This document shows positions 1-7,260 of a stretch of DNA of 14,498 bases, piece after piece. Below the pieces are notes generated by a model. That model saw only the letters and a list, made by a program, of their open reading frames with translations, was not told where the DNA came from and ran no database searches. This DNA comes from RGIG8700 sp045648505. GTDB taxonomy: Bacteria > Bacillota > Clostridia > RGIG6154. The stretch is taken from positions 1-14,498 of the forward strand of contig JAZROD010000037.1 in the NCBI GenBank assembly GCA_045648505.1, given 5' to 3'. Numbering within the stretch: the first letter of the stretch is position 1; each line of letters opens with the position of its first letter. A program made the position numbers and the translations under genes.

Positions 1-9
1 AATCTTCAT
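1..9 (-). CDS. Start of an unidentified gene leaving the window (partial)
   Basis: Reading the minus strand from position 9 gives ATG AAG ATT (Met-Lys-Ile), after which the window ends. The start is supported by a strong ribosome binding site, AAAGGAGG, at about 17-24 and by a good promoter at 56-85. Three codons do not identify a product. A perfect hairpin at 104-126 upstream could belong to an IS200/IS605-type end, in which case this would be a transposase, but nothing visible confirms that. Confidence 0.5.
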
Positions 10-55
10 TGATATTTCCTCCTTTGTTCTTTTTGCGGCTGGCTAGACCGCTTTC

Positions 56-85
56 ATTGTAACATAGGAGGTCTTTTTTGTTCAA
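56..85 (-). promoter_or_regulatory. Sigma-A promoter for the left-edge gene
   Basis: On the minus strand there is a -35 TTGAAC (80-85), an 18-bp spacer and a -10 TACAAT (56-61). It points at the AAAGGAGG/ATG start at position 9, leaving a leader of about 40 nt. The S-layer gene upstream has its own terminator, so this is probably an independent transcription unit. Confidence 0.6.
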
Positions 86-103
86 CGGCAAAAGCCTTTT
101 TCG

Positions 104-126
104 AACCACCAGCTTAGCTGGTGGTT
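104..126. repeat. Perfect 11-bp inverted repeat (hairpin)
   Basis: AACCACCAGCT and its exact complement are separated by one base. On the plus strand the hairpin is followed by only four Ts, so it is a weak terminator in that direction. No plus-strand gene ends here, and the S-layer gene already has a better terminator at 136-169. Hairpins of this kind occur at the ends of IS200/IS605 elements and as stray terminators; the sequence does not decide between them. Confidence 0.5.
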
Positions 127-135
127 TTCTGTATA

Positions 136-169
136 CAAAAAAACAAAGCGGTGGAAACCACCGCTTTGT
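136..169 (-). terminator. Rho-independent terminator of the S-layer gene
   Basis: A perfect 12-bp stem (143-154 with 158-169, arm ACAAAGCGGTGG) with a 3-nt loop is followed on the minus strand by a run of seven Ts (137-143). It lies 25 bp past the stop codon of the S-layer gene, as expected for a highly expressed monocistronic mRNA. Confidence 0.92.
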
Positions 170-193
170 AACTATTTACATAGTTTATTATGC

Positions 194-3130
194 TCAAGGA
201 TTCATACCGTTGATTACTACGATATCAACGATTGTCTTTTCAACATATTTGATAAGAACATATGATGTGATGTAATCGCCATCAACACTGTCAACACCTG
301 TGATGTTACCGTCTTTATCCTTTAACTGGATTGTCTTTGTAATATCACCGATTGATGAAAGAACTGGTTTAATTCTTGTAGCTGTAGCATCGATAGCATA
401 AACGCTTGTTACACCGTCAATGTTGATTAAGTTAGCAGCTTCAGCTGTAGCTGAACCAGCGAGACCGATTGTTGAACCGCTCTTGCTTACTACCCAACCT
501 GCAACATAGCAGAAGTCTGAGTTTGGAACTCTGTCAAGACCAGCTGTAACTTTAACATCACCAGCAAGTGTCTTGTCGTTGAATGTAGCAACGAATTTAA
601 CATCATCGATATAATCTTTAGCATTTACACCATATTCAAATACAACACCCTTAGCAAAGTCTGCTGTTGTGAGAGCTGATGTCTTAACGCTTTCTGAATC
701 AACGATTAATGTTTTTTCTTCGCCAGCCTGTAAGAAGGTTACAGAAACAACATCATTACCTTCTTCGTCGATTGTGTCTCTTGAAGCTGTAACGATAGCA
801 AGTGCAGATTCGTCAGAAACTGAAGGAGCACCTGCTGTTACGATAGCAACGTTAGCAACACCGTCAACGATATCGAGGAATGTGAGTTTATAATCTTTAC
901 CGTCTTTGAACATATTTGTTGATGTTACATTGTAATCATCAATTGTTTTAGCTGTAGGAACATAGAATACAGCTGTTGAATCGCTAACAACTACTTTGTC
1001 GAATGATGATGTTGATGCATCAAATTCCTGTGTTGTTTCAGCGCCGTCTTTCTTTGCAACATCAACAAATTCTAAGCCTTCACCCTTAGCTGTCTGTTTA
1101 GCAAAGTTGATAGCTGTGATTTTGCCTGAAGCGTTAGCTTTGTATGTAACAACTCTTGCAGCAAATTCTAATGTTGATTTACCTGCTTTGTTAACGAGGT
1201 TATCGATTGTTGTGTAAACAGTTGCAGCAGCTGTTGTTGAAGCAGCGTCATCAACTCTTACATTGTCAGCTAATTCATAAGATACGATAGAACCGTCTTT
1301 ATTCATAAGTTCGATTTCGTAAGCGTCAACTTCATAAGATTTGTATTTACCAGCTCTTGTGATGAAAGCAAGGTTGCCTTTAAGTGTAGCAGCTGTGCCT
1401 TCAAAGTGAGCGATTTTACCAAATGCGTCGATGTAGAATTTACCTTCTGATCTTGAAGAAATCTTACCGAGTTCTGATGTATCAGCGAGGTTAGCAACTA
1501 CATATTCAGCACCAGCAACTGTGATGATAGAATCTCTTCTTTCAGCAGCTGTACCAGCAAGTTTACCTTCAACAGCTTCTACAGAACCTTCAACAACGTT
1601 TCTTGAAACGATGATTTCTGTTTTTCTGCCAGCTGTTGCGATAGAAAGAACGTCGAATTCCTGGAGATCAGCAATTTCGATTTCTTCGCCATCTAATTTG
1701 ATTGAAAGTTCATAACCTTCATCAGCTTTTTCGATGTAGTTTGATAAGTCAATTGAAGCGCCTGCTTTTAAAGCGATTCTTGTGTTTGCTGAGTATACAT
1801 AGTCAACAACTTTTGTTTCGTATGATGTAACAAATACGAAATCATATTTGCCGTTACCATCGTTGTCGAGTAATTTTACTGTACCCTGTGCAGGAGCAAA
1901 GAATTTACCTAATTCTGAACCTGAAAGGATATCATCAGCAAAGTTTGCAGCAGCTTTGTACTGACCGTTGAAGATAATCTGTGCATCTTCTAATGTGTAT
2001 GTTGTGTTTGTTGTATCTTCTTCGTCATCATAAACGCTGTAGTCACCGTTAAGACCTGCAGCTGATGCAGTGATTGTTGAATCTTTAGCATTTTTGCCGA
2101 TAGGCTGGATGTCTTCTACGTTTTCGATAACAACTTCATAGTTGTTCTTCTTAGCAACAACATATGTTAATACTTCAGGTTCACCTTTTTCGTTTGAACC
2201 AACATAAACTTCTGTTGCATAACCAAGTGTTTTAGCAACATCTGTTCCGTTAACCTGGAGTTCATCTGTTGCATTTGCATTATTAGCAGCAAAATCAGCA
2301 ACATCTGTGTTACCTACGAAATATTTGAAACCAGAATCATTTTTACCTGTTCTTGCTGTTGTATCAACAGTATATTTAACGATTTCAGTATCGTTTGTAC
2401 CATTTGTGCTTACTAATGAAGAGTTAGCATTTGCACTTACATAACCAACAAGTTTAGCAAAACCGAGTTTTGTTCCAAGTAATGTTTTTGTAACGTCTGA
2501 TGCGTATGTAGCTTTACCTTCGTCATCGTATGTTGAGAGAACCATCATAGGAGCTGTTAATGACTGATAAGCAAGTTTAGCAACAACGCCTCTGTGAGCT
2601 GGTTCGCCAGCTGAAACAGCAAGACCTTTTGTTACACCCTTATCTGTAGCGATTACGAGGTAACCTGTAGGCCATCCGCCCTGTTTTAATACATATTCCT
2701 GGTTGTAACCAAGAGCAGCAACCATCATTTTAACAGCTTCTTCGTATTTAACCTGATCGTTTGGTCTGAATAAGCCATTACCGTCACCTGAAACGATACC
2801 CATCTGTGATGCGAGGTTTACGTCACCTGCGAACCAGTCTGATGTAGCAACGTCTGTGTACATTGATGTGCCTGCTGCAGCTTTAGCTGCGTCTGAAAGA
2901 CCCTGTAATCTGTTTACAACAGCAACTACTTCTGCTCTTGTGATAACAGCGTCTGGTTTGAAAGTTCCATCTTCGTAACCGTTAAGGATACCGAGAGCTG
3001 AAAGAACTTCTACTGCTTCTGCATACTGGCTGTCTTCTGCAACGTCAGTAAATTTAGCAGCGAAAGCAGCTGAAGATACCATCATTGTGAATACGAGCAC
3101 TAATGCAAGAATTCTTGTGAGATTTTTCAT
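194..3130 (-). CDS. SLH-domain S-layer-type surface protein
   Basis: A 978-aa secreted protein. The N-terminus is a classic signal peptide (MKNLTR, then a hydrophobic stretch, with likely cleavage after AFA at about residue 24). SLH domains follow: the first at about 27-78 (FTDV start, GYEDGTFKP, then the TRAE motif at 64-67), the second at about 90-141 (YTDV, GDGNGLFRPND, with KYEE in place of TRAE), and a degenerate third at about 145-191. SLH domains hold proteins non-covalently on pyruvylated secondary cell-wall polymer. The remaining 780 residues or so are Asp/Thr/Ala/Val-rich, beta-type, and match no enzyme I recognise, as expected for the self-assembling or outward-facing part. A strong AAAGGAGG site, a consensus promoter, a 90-nt leader, a strong terminator and uniform codon choice suggest an abundant protein, perhaps the main S-layer protein. 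It could also be one of several SLH-anchored surface proteins; the S-layer role is inferred. Confidence 0.88.
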   Translation of the reverse strand: MKNLTRILALVLVFTMMVSSAAFAAKFTDVAEDSQYAEAVEVLSALGILNGYEDGTFKPDAVITRAEVVAVVNRLQGLSDAAKAAAGTSMYTDVATSDWFAGDVNLASQMGIVSGDGNGLFRPNDQVKYEEAVKMMVAALGYNQEYVLKQGGWPTGYLVIATDKGVTKGLAVSAGEPAHRGVVAKLAYQSLTAPMMVLSTYDDEGKATYASDVTKTLLGTKLGFAKLVGYVSANANSSLVSTNGTNDTEIVKYTVDTTARTGKNDSGFKYFVGNTDVADFAANNANATDELQVNGTDVAKTLGYATEVYVGSNEKGEPEVLTYVVAKKNNYEVVIENVEDIQPIGKNAKDSTITASAAGLNGDYSVYDDEEDTTNTTYTLEDAQIIFNGQYKAAANFADDILSGSELGKFFAPAQGTVKLLDNDGNGKYDFVFVTSYETKVVDYVYSANTRIALKAGASIDLSNYIEKADEGYELSIKLDGEEIEIADLQEFDVLSIATAGRKTEIIVSRNVVEGSVEAVEGKLAGTAAERRDSIITVAGAEYVVANLADTSELGKISSRSEGKFYIDAFGKIAHFEGTAATLKGNLAFITRAGKYKSYEVDAYEIELMNKDGSIVSYELADNVRVDDAASTTAAATVYTTIDNLVNKAGKSTLEFAARVVTYKANASGKITAINFAKQTAKGEGLEFVDVAKKDGAETTQEFDASTSSFDKVVVSDSTAVFYVPTAKTIDDYNVTSTNMFKDGKDYKLTFLDIVDGVANVAIVTAGAPSVSDESALAIVTASRDTIDEEGNDVVSVTFLQAGEEKTLIVDSESVKTSALTTADFAKGVVFEYGVNAKDYIDDVKFVATFNDKTLAGDVKVTAGLDRVPNSDFCYVAGWVVSKSGSTIGLAGSATAEAANLINIDGVTSVYAIDATATRIKPVLSSIGDITKTIQLKDKDGNITGVDSVDGDYITSYVLIKYVEKTIVDIVVINGMNP

Positions 3131-3225
3131 GAAAATCTTCCTCCTTTAAAAAAATTTATTATTATAAAATAATATACTGTGTTAAGACGCAAGAAGAATA
3201 TTCTCCTTTATCATCTTACGGTGAA

Positions 3226-3254
3226 ATTATACAACCGCATTTTTTGTTTGTCAA
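3226..3254 (-). promoter_or_regulatory. Consensus sigma-A promoter of the S-layer gene
   Basis: On the minus strand TTGACA (3249-3254), a 17-bp spacer and TATAAT (3226-3231) match consensus at every position. Transcription should start near 3219, giving a leader of about 90 nt before the ATG at 3130. The leader contains a short GAGAATATTCTTC palindrome and ends in AAAGGAGG nine bases before the start codon. Long leaders are common on S-layer mRNAs and often stabilise them. Confidence 0.9.
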
Positions 3255-3268
3255 TAAGATGGATTAAA

Positions 3269-3306
3269 TTGTAACATAATTGTAACTTAACACTATATCT
3301 TGTAAC
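3269..3306 (-). promoter_or_regulatory. Three GTTACAA motifs upstream of the S-layer promoter
   Basis: The heptamer GTTACAA (minus strand) occurs at 3269-3275, 3280-3286 and 3300-3306. The starts are 11 and 20 bp apart, about one and two helical turns, and the nearest copy is about 15 bp upstream of the -35 box. A fourth copy in opposite orientation is at 3322-3328. The arrangement fits an activator or repressor binding array, but the motif is AT-rich and no regulator is known for it. Confidence 0.35.
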
Positions 3307-3327
3307 AAAAGTCGTACTTTTGTTACA
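3301..3327. terminator. Perfect 12-bp hairpin after the four-helix-bundle gene
   Basis: TGTAACAAAAGT and its exact complement flank a 3-nt loop. The hairpin lies just past the stop codon of the four-helix-bundle gene on the minus strand and touches the left inverted repeat of that cassette. It has no clean T-run after the stem, so it may be a poor terminator or an operator. Its arms carry two of the GTTACAA motifs found before the S-layer promoter. Confidence 0.4.
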
Positions 3328-3359
3328 ATGCACAATGCATAATTCACAATGCACAATTA
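3326..3359 (+). repeat. Left inverted repeat of the four-helix-bundle cassette
   Basis: This 34-bp sequence is the reverse complement of 3721-3754 with a single mismatch. It is built from short internal repeats of the TGCATTGTGAATTA type. The stop codon (TAA) of the enclosed gene lies inside it. Confidence 0.85.
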
Positions 3360-3710
3360 AGTGTTTGTTCTTGAAGTTTTTATTATACTCATAAGGAGTT
3401 TTGTTATTTCTTTGTTGTCATTATATATGCTTTCAAACTCTTCTTTGCTTAAGTATTCAGTTTCCATTAGTATTTCAAGCCAGTATTCAGTTTCGCAGGA
3501 TTCTTTTAATGCTATATTCATTTTAGAAATAAAATCTGCCTTACTTTGTCCTCGTTGAGCCTCTCTTACATTTGCTCCTATACTTGTTCCGCTTCTTACT
3601 AATTGCTTTGATAGAATGTACTCGTGCTTTTCATTAAGATATTTACATAGTTTCACAGTTCTCACCGCAAAACTTTTTCTTTTTTCCAATATAATATTAT
3701 TTTCCTTCAT
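3357..3710 (-). CDS. Four-helix-bundle protein (S23/IVP family)
   Basis: A 117-aa protein with the hallmarks of the family first seen in 23S rRNA intervening sequences: FAVRTVKLCKYL near the N-terminus, SKQLVRSGTSIGANVREA (about residues 39-56), a second amphipathic segment around FISKMNIALKESCETEYWLEIL, and a final helix. Family members fold as four helices and are related to Avd, the accessory protein of diversity-generating retroelements; many are stand-alone and their molecular role is unclear, with nucleic-acid binding suspected. Length is normal for the family. The start is preceded by AGGGGA. The gene is bounded by 34-bp inverted repeats, with its TAA stop inside one of them, which marks it as a likely mobile passenger. 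No rRNA gene is nearby. Confidence 0.88.
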   Translation of the reverse strand: MKENNIILEKRKSFAVRTVKLCKYLNEKHEYILSKQLVRSGTSIGANVREAQRGQSKADFISKMNIALKESCETEYWLEILMETEYLSKEEFESIYNDNKEITKLLMSIIKTSRTNT

Positions 3711-3720
3711 AATATTCCCC

Positions 3721-3754
3721 TAATTGTGCATTGTGAATTATGCATTGTGAATTG
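3721..3754 (-). repeat. Right inverted repeat of the four-helix-bundle cassette
   Basis: It is complementary to 3326-3359 at 33 of 34 positions. It lies 10 bp upstream of the ATG of the four-helix-bundle gene and 3 bp from the 3' end of the tRNA-Arg gene. A related but looser run of the same units is found at about 3870-3904, on the other side of the tRNA. Confidence 0.85.
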
Positions 3755-3757
3755 TTC

Positions 3758-3832
3758 TGGCGCTTCCGAGCGGAGTCGAACCGCTGTCGCAGGAGTCGGA
3801 GTCCTGAATGTTATCCATTACACCACGAAAGC
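3758..3832 (-). tRNA. tRNA-Arg (anticodon CCG)
   Basis: On the minus strand the acceptor arms GCTTTCG and CGGAAGC pair (one G-U), followed by discriminator G and an encoded CCA (3758-3760). The anticodon stem CAGGA/TCCTG closes the loop CTCCGAC, giving anticodon CCG, which reads the Arg codon CGG. The T arm is AGCGG-TTCGACT-CCGCT, and the D arm is short but pairs. With CCA the gene is 75 nt. It lies in a repeat-filled gap between wecB and the four-helix-bundle cassette, and no convincing promoter of its own is visible. Confidence 0.95.
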
Positions 3833-3843
3833 ATATAAATGGA

Positions 3844-3864
3844 AGAAACCGCATAGCGGTTTCT
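3844..3864 (-). terminator. Hairpin downstream of wecB
   Basis: A perfect 9-bp stem (3844-3852 with 3856-3864) with loop ATA. On the minus strand it follows the wecB stop by about 40 bp and has only a weak T-rich tail, so it is at best a weak terminator before the tRNA. Its core CGC-ANA-GCG is shared with two hairpins at 13629-13671, which points to a dispersed repeat. Confidence 0.45.
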
Positions 3865-3867
3865 CTC

Positions 3868-3905
3868 ATTACAATTGTGAATTGTGCATTTTGAATTGTG
3901 AATTA
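3868..3905. repeat. Degenerate copy of the GTGAATTGTGCATT-type repeat
   Basis: Short units such as ATTGTGAATT and GTGCATT are strung together here, and the run overlaps the wecB stop codon. The same units make up the inverted repeats at 3326-3359 and 3721-3754, so the tRNA gene has this repeat on both sides. Confidence 0.6.
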
Positions 3906-5042
3906 CTGAAAGTCTTCCGGTCTTTCGCCGTCTGCAAATCTTGAAAGGATGGCTTTTACAATTCTTTCTGATGCGTTACCATCGCCGTAAGGATTTGCGG
4001 CTTTTGCCATTTTTTCGTAGGTTGCTTTATCATCAAGAAGAATTTTTCCTTCCTTTATAATAACATCTTTTTCTACACCTACAAGTTTAACTGTTCCTGC
4101 AGCTACTGCTTCAGGTCTTTCTGTTTCTGTTCTTAATACAAGTACAGGCTTACCAAGAGCAGGTGCTTCTTCCTGAAGTCCGCCTGAATCTGTCATAACC
4201 ATATAACATCTGTTCATAAGGTTGTGAAGTTCCTGAACTGCAAGCGGTTCAATTAAGTATGCATTGTCAAGGTCTGATAAGTATTCTCTTGCCACTTCTC
4301 TTACTGCAGGATTCATATGCATTGGGTAAACAATATCTGCATCTTTGTATTCAAGAGCGATTTCTCTTAATGCAGAACAGATATTTCTTAAAGGTTCGCC
4401 TAAATTTTCGCGTCTGTGTGCAGTAACGAGGATTACTTTTCTCTTTTCAAAGTCAAGCTTTCTTAAAGTTTCATCTTCAAAAACATAATCTTCTCTTACT
4501 GTTGTTTTAAGAGCATCAATTACTGTGTTACCTGTAATATAGATATCTTCTTCATTGATATTTTCTTTTAATAAGTTGTTTTTGTTATTTACTGTAGGTG
4601 AGAAATGCATATCTGTCATTCTGCCCGTAAGCTGTCTGTTCATTTCTTCAGGGAATGGTGAGTATTTATCATAAGTACGAAGTCCTGCTTCCACATGTCC
4701 TACTGCAATCATATTGTAAAAAGCCGCAAGTGCTCCGACAAATGTTGTTGATGTATCGCCGTGTACTAAAACGATGTCCGGCTTTTCTTTTTTCATAATT
4801 TCGTCAAGACCTTCAAGAGCATTTGTTACAATGCTGACAAGTGTCTGTCTGTCTTTCATAATATTAAGGTCGTAATCAGGTTTGATTTCAAACATTTCAA
4901 GCACCTGGTCAAGCATCTGTCTGTGCTGTGCTGTTACTGTGCAGATTGACTGAACACCTTCCCACTTTTCAAGTTCCTTTACAAGTGGTGCCATTTTAAT
5001 AGCTTCCGGTCTTGTACCGAAAATAGTCATTACCTTTACCAT
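3903..5042 (-). CDS. wecB: UDP-N-acetylglucosamine 2-epimerase (non-hydrolysing)
   Basis: Interconverts UDP-GlcNAc and UDP-ManNAc in the cytoplasm, supplying ManNAc for teichoic-acid linkage units and secondary cell-wall polymers (also called mnaA). The 379-aa product has the full family pattern: GTRPEAIK (9-16), TAQHRQMLDQV (38-48), VHGDTSTT with Asp96, GHVEAGLRT with Glu118, PFPEEMNRQ with Glu132, ITGNTVIDAL, VTAHRREN with His209, and DSGGLQEEAPALGKPVLVLR near the C-terminus. Asp96, Glu118, Glu132 and His209 correspond to the catalytic set known in E. coli WecB. I chose the ATG at 5042 because AGGAGG, inside the last codons of the upstream gene, lies at good spacing; an in-frame upstream start would overlap that gene and lacks a site. 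It is last in the run trpS-tagO-wecB. Confidence 0.94.
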   Translation of the reverse strand: MVKVMTIFGTRPEAIKMAPLVKELEKWEGVQSICTVTAQHRQMLDQVLEMFEIKPDYDLNIMKDRQTLVSIVTNALEGLDEIMKKEKPDIVLVHGDTSTTFVGALAAFYNMIAVGHVEAGLRTYDKYSPFPEEMNRQLTGRMTDMHFSPTVNNKNNLLKENINEEDIYITGNTVIDALKTTVREDYVFEDETLRKLDFEKRKVILVTAHRRENLGEPLRNICSALREIALEYKDADIVYPMHMNPAVREVAREYLSDLDNAYLIEPLAVQELHNLMNRCYMVMTDSGGLQEEAPALGKPVLVLRTETERPEAVAAGTVKLVGVEKDVIIKEGKILLDDKATYEKMAKAANPYGDGNASERIVKAILSRFADGERPEDFQ

Positions 5043-5043
5043 T

Positions 5044-6093
5044 TTATTTTTCCTCCTCATCATTATGATGTGTGTTTTTCAAAATAAGTGTTGCTATTAC
5101 AAACACAATTGCTATTATAAGAAGCAAAAGTGCTCTTTCCATACCAAAGCCTGTTAAAATTATGGCACTTATACCTAAAAGTGCAGAAATTGCATACATT
5201 ATTCCAACCGCCTGTTTCTGTGAGAAGCCCATATCAATCAGTTTGTGATGAAAATGGCCTCTGTCAGGTGCCATAATAGGACGGTGATCTCTTACTCTTC
5301 TTAAAATCGCAACAGTTGTGTCGAAAATAGGAAGTGCAAGAACCAAAAGCGGTACTGCAAAGGAAATTGCCGCATAGCCTTTGAACATACCTTCAATAGA
5401 TATGCAGGCAAGGGAAAATCCCAAAAATGTTGAGCCTGAATCTCCCATAAAGATTTTTGCAGGGTTGAAGTTGTGAGGCAAAAAGCCTAAACATCCGCCT
5501 GCAAGACAAGCTGTGAACACCGCAATATGATATTCGTTCGTTAAAAGTGCGATTATCATTATACATATAGAAGAAATACTTGCTATGCCTGCCGCAAGTC
5601 CGTCAAGACCATCAATTAAATTAACCGCATTTGTTACTCCGCATATCCATATAACAGTAACGGGAATTGCAAGCCAGCCAAGTTCCAAATACACATTTGG
5701 TGAAAAGATATTGGGGTTTGTTATTGCATCTATTTTAACTCCGCCGAAATATACAACAATCAACGCCGCTATAATCTGAACCAAAAGCTTTATTATGGCT
5801 CTTATTGGTTTTCTGTCGTCAATTACGCCAAGGGCAACTATTAAAAGTGCACCTGCCATAATAGAAATCATTTCTCTTGTCATAACCGCAAACATTACCA
5901 TTCCCACAACAAAACCAAAAAAGATTGCAAGACCGCCAAGTCTGGGAATCGGTTTTTTGTGCATTCTGCGGGCATCCTTCGGCACATCTATAGCTCCTAT
6001 TTTATAGGCAACTCTTTCCGCAAGAGGTGTTGAAAGAAATGCCATTAAAAAGGATACAAAAAATGCAAGCAGTAATTTTACTATATCACTCAT
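5044..6093 (-). CDS. tagO: Undecaprenyl-phosphate GlcNAc-1-phosphate transferase, TagO/WecA-like
   Basis: A polytopic membrane enzyme of the MraY/WecA superfamily, 349 aa with about ten hydrophobic segments. It moves GlcNAc-1-phosphate from UDP-GlcNAc to undecaprenyl phosphate, the first step of wall teichoic acid and related polymers. Visible motifs: RRMHKKPIPRLGG (42-54), the Asp pair VIDDRK (90-95), NAVNLIDGLDGLAAG (155-169), FMGDSGSTFLGF (215-226) and DRGHFHHKLIDMGFS in the last cytoplasmic loop. The HFHH loop fits the WecA/TagO branch; MraY proper is normally in the mur/dcw cluster and differs there. It starts with AGGAG upstream of the ATG, 30 bp after trpS, and ends one base before wecB. 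The pairing with the epimerase supports a cell-wall polymer role. Confidence 0.9.
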   Translation of the reverse strand: MSDIVKLLLAFFVSFLMAFLSTPLAERVAYKIGAIDVPKDARRMHKKPIPRLGGLAIFFGFVVGMVMFAVMTREMISIMAGALLIVALGVIDDRKPIRAIIKLLVQIIAALIVVYFGGVKIDAITNPNIFSPNVYLELGWLAIPVTVIWICGVTNAVNLIDGLDGLAAGIASISSICIMIIALLTNEYHIAVFTACLAGGCLGFLPHNFNPAKIFMGDSGSTFLGFSLACISIEGMFKGYAAISFAVPLLVLALPIFDTTVAILRRVRDHRPIMAPDRGHFHHKLIDMGFSQKQAVGIMYAISALLGISAIILTGFGMERALLLLIIAIVFVIATLILKNTHHNDEEEK

Positions 6094-6123
6094 TGTTTTT
6101 CTCCTGTCTTTGCCGTCAATTCA

Positions 6124-7104
6124 TCATAAAATATATCCGATTTTTTCGTAAACATCCTTCAGTGTTTTTTCTGCAATTGCTTTTGCAGTTTCTCTTCCGT
6201 TTTTAAGAACACTTTCAAGGTATGCTTTATCCTGCATAAGCTTTGCATATTCTGTCTGAATAGGCTCAAGGTCTGAAATAACCGCTTCCGCTACTGCCTT
6301 TTTGAAATCGCCGTAGCCTTTGCCTTCAAATTCTTTTTCAACCTCTTCTGCAGTTTTGCCTGTTGTTGAGCAGTAGATTGAAATAAGGTTATTCATAGCA
6401 GCTCTGCCTTCTTCATATTTAACATAACCAAAAGAGTCTGTAACCGCTCTTTTGAATTTCTTCATAATTGAAGCAGGTTCTTCCAAAAGTGCAATGCTTC
6501 CCTGTGGTTCTGATTTTGACATTTTTCTTGTTGGGTCAGAAAGATCCATAACTCTTGCACCGTGTTTTGCAATATATCCTTCAGGAATTTTGAAGGTGTC
6601 ACCGTAAATACCGTTGAATCTTTCTGCAAGGTCACGTGTAAGTTCAAGATGCTGACGCTGGTCGTGTCCAACAGGAACTAAATCCGCATTATATAAAAGA
6701 ATGTCAGATGCCATTAAAACAGGGTATGTGAAAAGACCTGCATTAATATTGTCTGCATGCTTTGAAGATTTATCCTTAAACTGTGTCATTCTCTGAAGTT
6801 CGCCCATATATGTGTAGCAATTAAGTATCCACGCAAGCTGTGAATGCTCAGGCACATGTGACTGAACAAACATTGTGCATTTTTCAGGGTCAAGACCGCA
6901 GGCAATATACTGCGCCAAAAGTGCATAGCATCTTTCTTTAAGTTCTTTCGGGTCCTGTCTTACGGTTATTGCGTGTAAATCAACAACCGAAAAAATACAT
7001 TCATATTCATCAACAAGCTTTGTCCAGTTTTTAAGCGCTCCTAAATAGTTTCCGATTGTAAGAGCACCTGATGGCTGAATTCCGCTGAAAATTCTCTTTT
7101 TCAT
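6124..7104 (-). CDS. trpS: Tryptophanyl-tRNA synthetase
   Basis: A class I aminoacyl-tRNA synthetase that charges tRNA-Trp; 326 aa, the usual size for the bacterial enzyme. The HIGH-type signature is PSGALTIGNYLG (11-22), the KMSKS loop is RKMSKSEPQGSI (193-204), and typical family stretches such as FTYPVLMASDILLYNADLVPVGHDQRQHLELTRDLA are intact. The ATG at 7104 is preferred over the one at 7122 because AAAGGAAG lies at proper distance before it and MKKRIFSGIQPSG is the normal N-terminus. It has its own promoter at 7136-7164 and a short leader with no T-box or tryptophan-binding leader visible. It is probably co-transcribed with tagO and wecB, which follow closely. Confidence 0.96.
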   Translation of the reverse strand: MKKRIFSGIQPSGALTIGNYLGALKNWTKLVDEYECIFSVVDLHAITVRQDPKELKERCYALLAQYIACGLDPEKCTMFVQSHVPEHSQLAWILNCYTYMGELQRMTQFKDKSSKHADNINAGLFTYPVLMASDILLYNADLVPVGHDQRQHLELTRDLAERFNGIYGDTFKIPEGYIAKHGARVMDLSDPTRKMSKSEPQGSIALLEEPASIMKKFKRAVTDSFGYVKYEEGRAAMNNLISIYCSTTGKTAEEVEKEFEGKGYGDFKKAVAEAVISDLEPIQTEYAKLMQDKAYLESVLKNGRETAKAIAEKTLKDVYEKIGYIL

Positions 7105-7135
7105 TTTGTTACTTCCTTTCATAACTATTCATATT

Positions 7136-7164
7136 ATTGTATCACAAAAGTATAATTTTTACAA
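7136..7164 (-). promoter_or_regulatory. Promoter of trpS
   Basis: On the minus strand, TTGTAA (7159-7164), a 17-bp spacer and TACAAT (7136-7141). It predicts a start about 25 nt upstream of the trpS ATG, which leaves no room for a riboswitch or T-box leader. Confidence 0.6.
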
Positions 7165-7224
7165 TAGTAAAAAACACGGCTCAATAGCTTTATTTTCTAT
7201 GAAACAATATTTTTTGCAAAATGG

Positions 7225-7253
7225 TTGACAAAATAAGTTTTATTCCGTATAAT
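7225..7253 (+). promoter_or_regulatory. Perfect consensus promoter of the antisense (antitoxin) RNA
   Basis: TTGACA (7225-7230), a 17-bp spacer and TATAAT (7248-7253) on the plus strand match consensus at all twelve positions. No plus-strand protein gene follows. Transcription from about 7260 runs toward the small toxin gene on the other strand, as expected for a strong antitoxin RNA promoter. Confidence 0.85.
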
Positions 7254-7260
7254 GAATATA

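Noticed and set aside
78..275. 65-aa plus-strand open frame over the hairpin and S-layer terminator
   Set aside because: It runs through two strong hairpins and into the end of the S-layer gene on the opposite strand, and its sequence is just the translation of those repeats.
669..1715. Several Ser/Thr-rich plus-strand frames inside the S-layer gene
   Set aside because: They are antisense shadows of a strongly biased coding sequence, without ribosome binding sites or promoters.
3726..3944. 72-aa plus-strand frame
   Set aside because: It lies across the tRNA-Arg gene and the flanking repeats; no start signals.
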